The position numbers and the translations under genes were made by a program. Of a stretch of 6,597 nt of DNA, positions 5,846 through 6,597 are shown one piece after another. Under the pieces are notes generated by a model. That model did no database searches and was not told the origin of the DNA. It saw only the letters and a program-made list of their open reading frames with translations. Position 1 is the first letter of the stretch. Every line of letters starts with the position of its first letter. The stretch lies in contig NVRZ01000184.1 in assembly GCA_002401055.1 (NCBI GenBank), positions 1 through 6,597 on the forward strand, in the 5' to 3' direction. This DNA comes from Bacteroidota bacterium (GTDB lineage Bacteria; Bacteroidota; Bacteroidia; NORP154).

Positions 5846-5916
5846 TGTAATTCGGAGCGTAGCGAAGAATCTTTAGTTTCTTCTAAATCAGATTCTTCGC
5901 TACGCTCAGAATTACA
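5846..5916. repeat. 27-bp near-perfect inverted repeat (second palindrome family)
   Basis: Arms 5846-5872 and 5890-5916 are complementary at 26 of 27 positions; the one mismatch is G5854 against A/T at the matching place of the other arm. The loop is 17 bases and contains TTAG/CTAA, which can extend the fold. The core GAGCGTAGCGAAGAATCT is unrelated to the P1/P2/P3 palindromes. It resembles, from memory, a dispersed repeat widespread in bacterial genomes, with GAGCGTAGCGAAG in its arms. On the minus strand it starts 12 bases after the stop of the PorP/SprF gene, so its transcript would end in a strong stem-loop. No U-run follows it directly, so classic intrinsic termination is doubtful, but mRNA 3'-end protection is possible. 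The remaining 80 bases up to the peptidase start are AT-rich, with no clear promoter. Confidence 0.8.
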
Positions 5917-5928
5917 GAAGACGATAAT

Positions 5929-6597
5929 TTACATGTACGCGGGGCAATGCTTTGCAGACCTGCCGCCACCGCATTTCGGCCTGATACCGATGATGATTTC
6001 GTGAGAATTGGAGCTGTAATCCTGGATTTTTGAAAGCGTATAGTCAAAAGCGTATCCAACATCTAGAAAGTTGCCTATCGTAAAACCGACCATACCCACA
6101 ATTCCTTCCACTTTTCTATAAGAAACACCAAGCCAAATGATATTTCTCCAATCAACTTTTAGGGTAACGTCAAAGGTGGCTGGAGTAATGAGTCCCATCC
6201 TGATGAGGGCAGATGGAATTAGTGCAAAATCATCGTTCACGATAAACTTGTAACCGAGGTGCATAAACAAGTGGGTGGCCAACTTGTTTTTCGTTCCTGT
6301 TAAGCTGACAGGTAGTATTTGCCTTGCGGCCAGACCAGCATAAAAGTCCTTGGAATAGAGCCACACACCTAAATTTCCATCAGGTGTAATAGAGCTCAAT
6401 GAGCTCACTGCGGGGTCTGGGGAGACTGCAGGAGTAAGTTCACCGGAACTTAGCCTGAACTGCATAACACCTATTGATAAACCAATACCTGCGGTTAGGT
6501 AGCGACTAATAGGAATATGAATGGCATAGGCCAAATGCACTCCTAATTTGCCAACTGGCCCAGTATCATCTTTTAGCACGTAAGCGCCCAGGCCCTG
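5929..6597 (-). CDS. PorP/SprF-family outer-membrane protein, N-terminus outside the window
   Basis: The frame is open from the TAA at 5929-5931 to the right edge, giving 222 residues (QGLGAYVLKDDTGPVGK... onward). This matches the middle and C-terminal part of the PorP/SprF family, usually about 300-340 residues. The missing part should hold the signal peptide and first strands. Visible hallmarks are the G-x-G-x-Y-V-x-x-D-x-TGP motif at the edge and LAYAIHIPISRYLTAGIGLSIG. Further in are the GNLGVWLYSKDFYAGLAARQ strand pair, IPSALIRMG, WLGVSYRK, GFTIGNFLDVGYAFDYTLSKI and a terminal HEIIIGIRPK. The pattern of alternating hydrophobic strands fits an outer-membrane beta-barrel. Members act in or near the type IX secretion and gliding machinery, but many paralogues exist, so a T9SS role for this one is not assured. 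It ends with a Cys-containing tail (CGGGRSAKHCPAYM). A GTG at 6577-6579 is not the real start, because the family motif continues upstream of it. Confidence 0.85.
   Translation of the reverse strand, partial: QGLGAYVLKDDTGPVGKLGVHLAYAIHIPISRYLTAGIGLSIGVMQFRLSSGELTPAVSPDPAVSSLSSITPDGNLGVWLYSKDFYAGLAARQILPVSLTGTKNKLATHLFMHLGYKFIVNDDFALIPSALIRMGLITPATFDVTLKVDWRNIIWLGVSYRKVEGIVGMVGFTIGNFLDVGYAFDYTLSKIQDYSSNSHEIIIGIRPKCGGGRSAKHCPAYM

Noticed and set aside
5771..6004. Plus-strand open frame of 77 codons
   Set aside because: Its middle is a translation of both arms of the 27-bp inverted repeat, and its end is antisense to the PorP/SprF gene.
6577..6579. GTG as the true start of the PorP/SprF-like gene
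   Set aside because: The frame stays open to the window edge, and the family motif GLGAYV straddles the GTG, so the gene continues beyond the window.

Overview
The window looks like a chromosomal piece of an AT-rich member of the Bacteroidota, most likely a Cytophagia- or Flavobacteriia-like lineage. The evidence is a PorP/SprF-type outer-membrane protein (a family tied to type IX secretion and gliding), the Bacteroidota form of Lgt with its GRIGCQ/GDGDWG signature, and a match to the Bacteroidota -7 promoter consensus TAnnTTTG in front of mtaB. No gene has a strong Shine-Dalgarno sequence before its start.

Layout from left to right. (1) Positions 2-145 (+) are the last 47 codons of a gene that begins outside the window. 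(2) A promoter overlaps the stop of that gene and feeds mtaB (180-1541, +), a radical-SAM tRNA methylthiotransferase. (3) lgt (1541-2695, +), prolipoprotein diacylglyceryl transferase, overlaps the mtaB stop by one base (TAATG), so the two form a coupled pair. (4) Positions 2696-3653 are a 958-base island packed with palindromes, with one small gene on the minus strand for a stand-alone GIY-YIG nuclease (3116-3430). (5) A secreted S9A prolyl oligopeptidase is at 3654-5765 (-). (6) A 163-base gap holds a different, nearly perfect 27-base inverted repeat. (7) The 3' part of a PorP/SprF-family gene (5929-6597, -) runs off the right edge.

The flanking genes are ordinary: tRNA modification, lipoprotein maturation, peptide degradation in the envelope, and an outer-membrane protein. 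The island at 2696-3653 is the unusual part. It holds four doublets, each made of two hairpins of one family facing each other. Each hairpin has the core CGGATCAAGTCCG and a GAC tail. The outer stem bases differ between the two hairpin types but stay complementary. This is the architecture of REPINs (paired inverted REP sequences), but the gene inside the cluster is a GIY-YIG nuclease and not the usual REP-associated tyrosine transposase. That gene lies between two 91-base direct copies of the doublet (84 of 91 bases identical), and its last seven codons and its stop are supplied by one of the hairpins. A third palindromic module is nested in the loop of two of the hairpins. The proposal that the nuclease and the palindromes form one mobile or co-evolving system is an inference and needs a genome-wide test.
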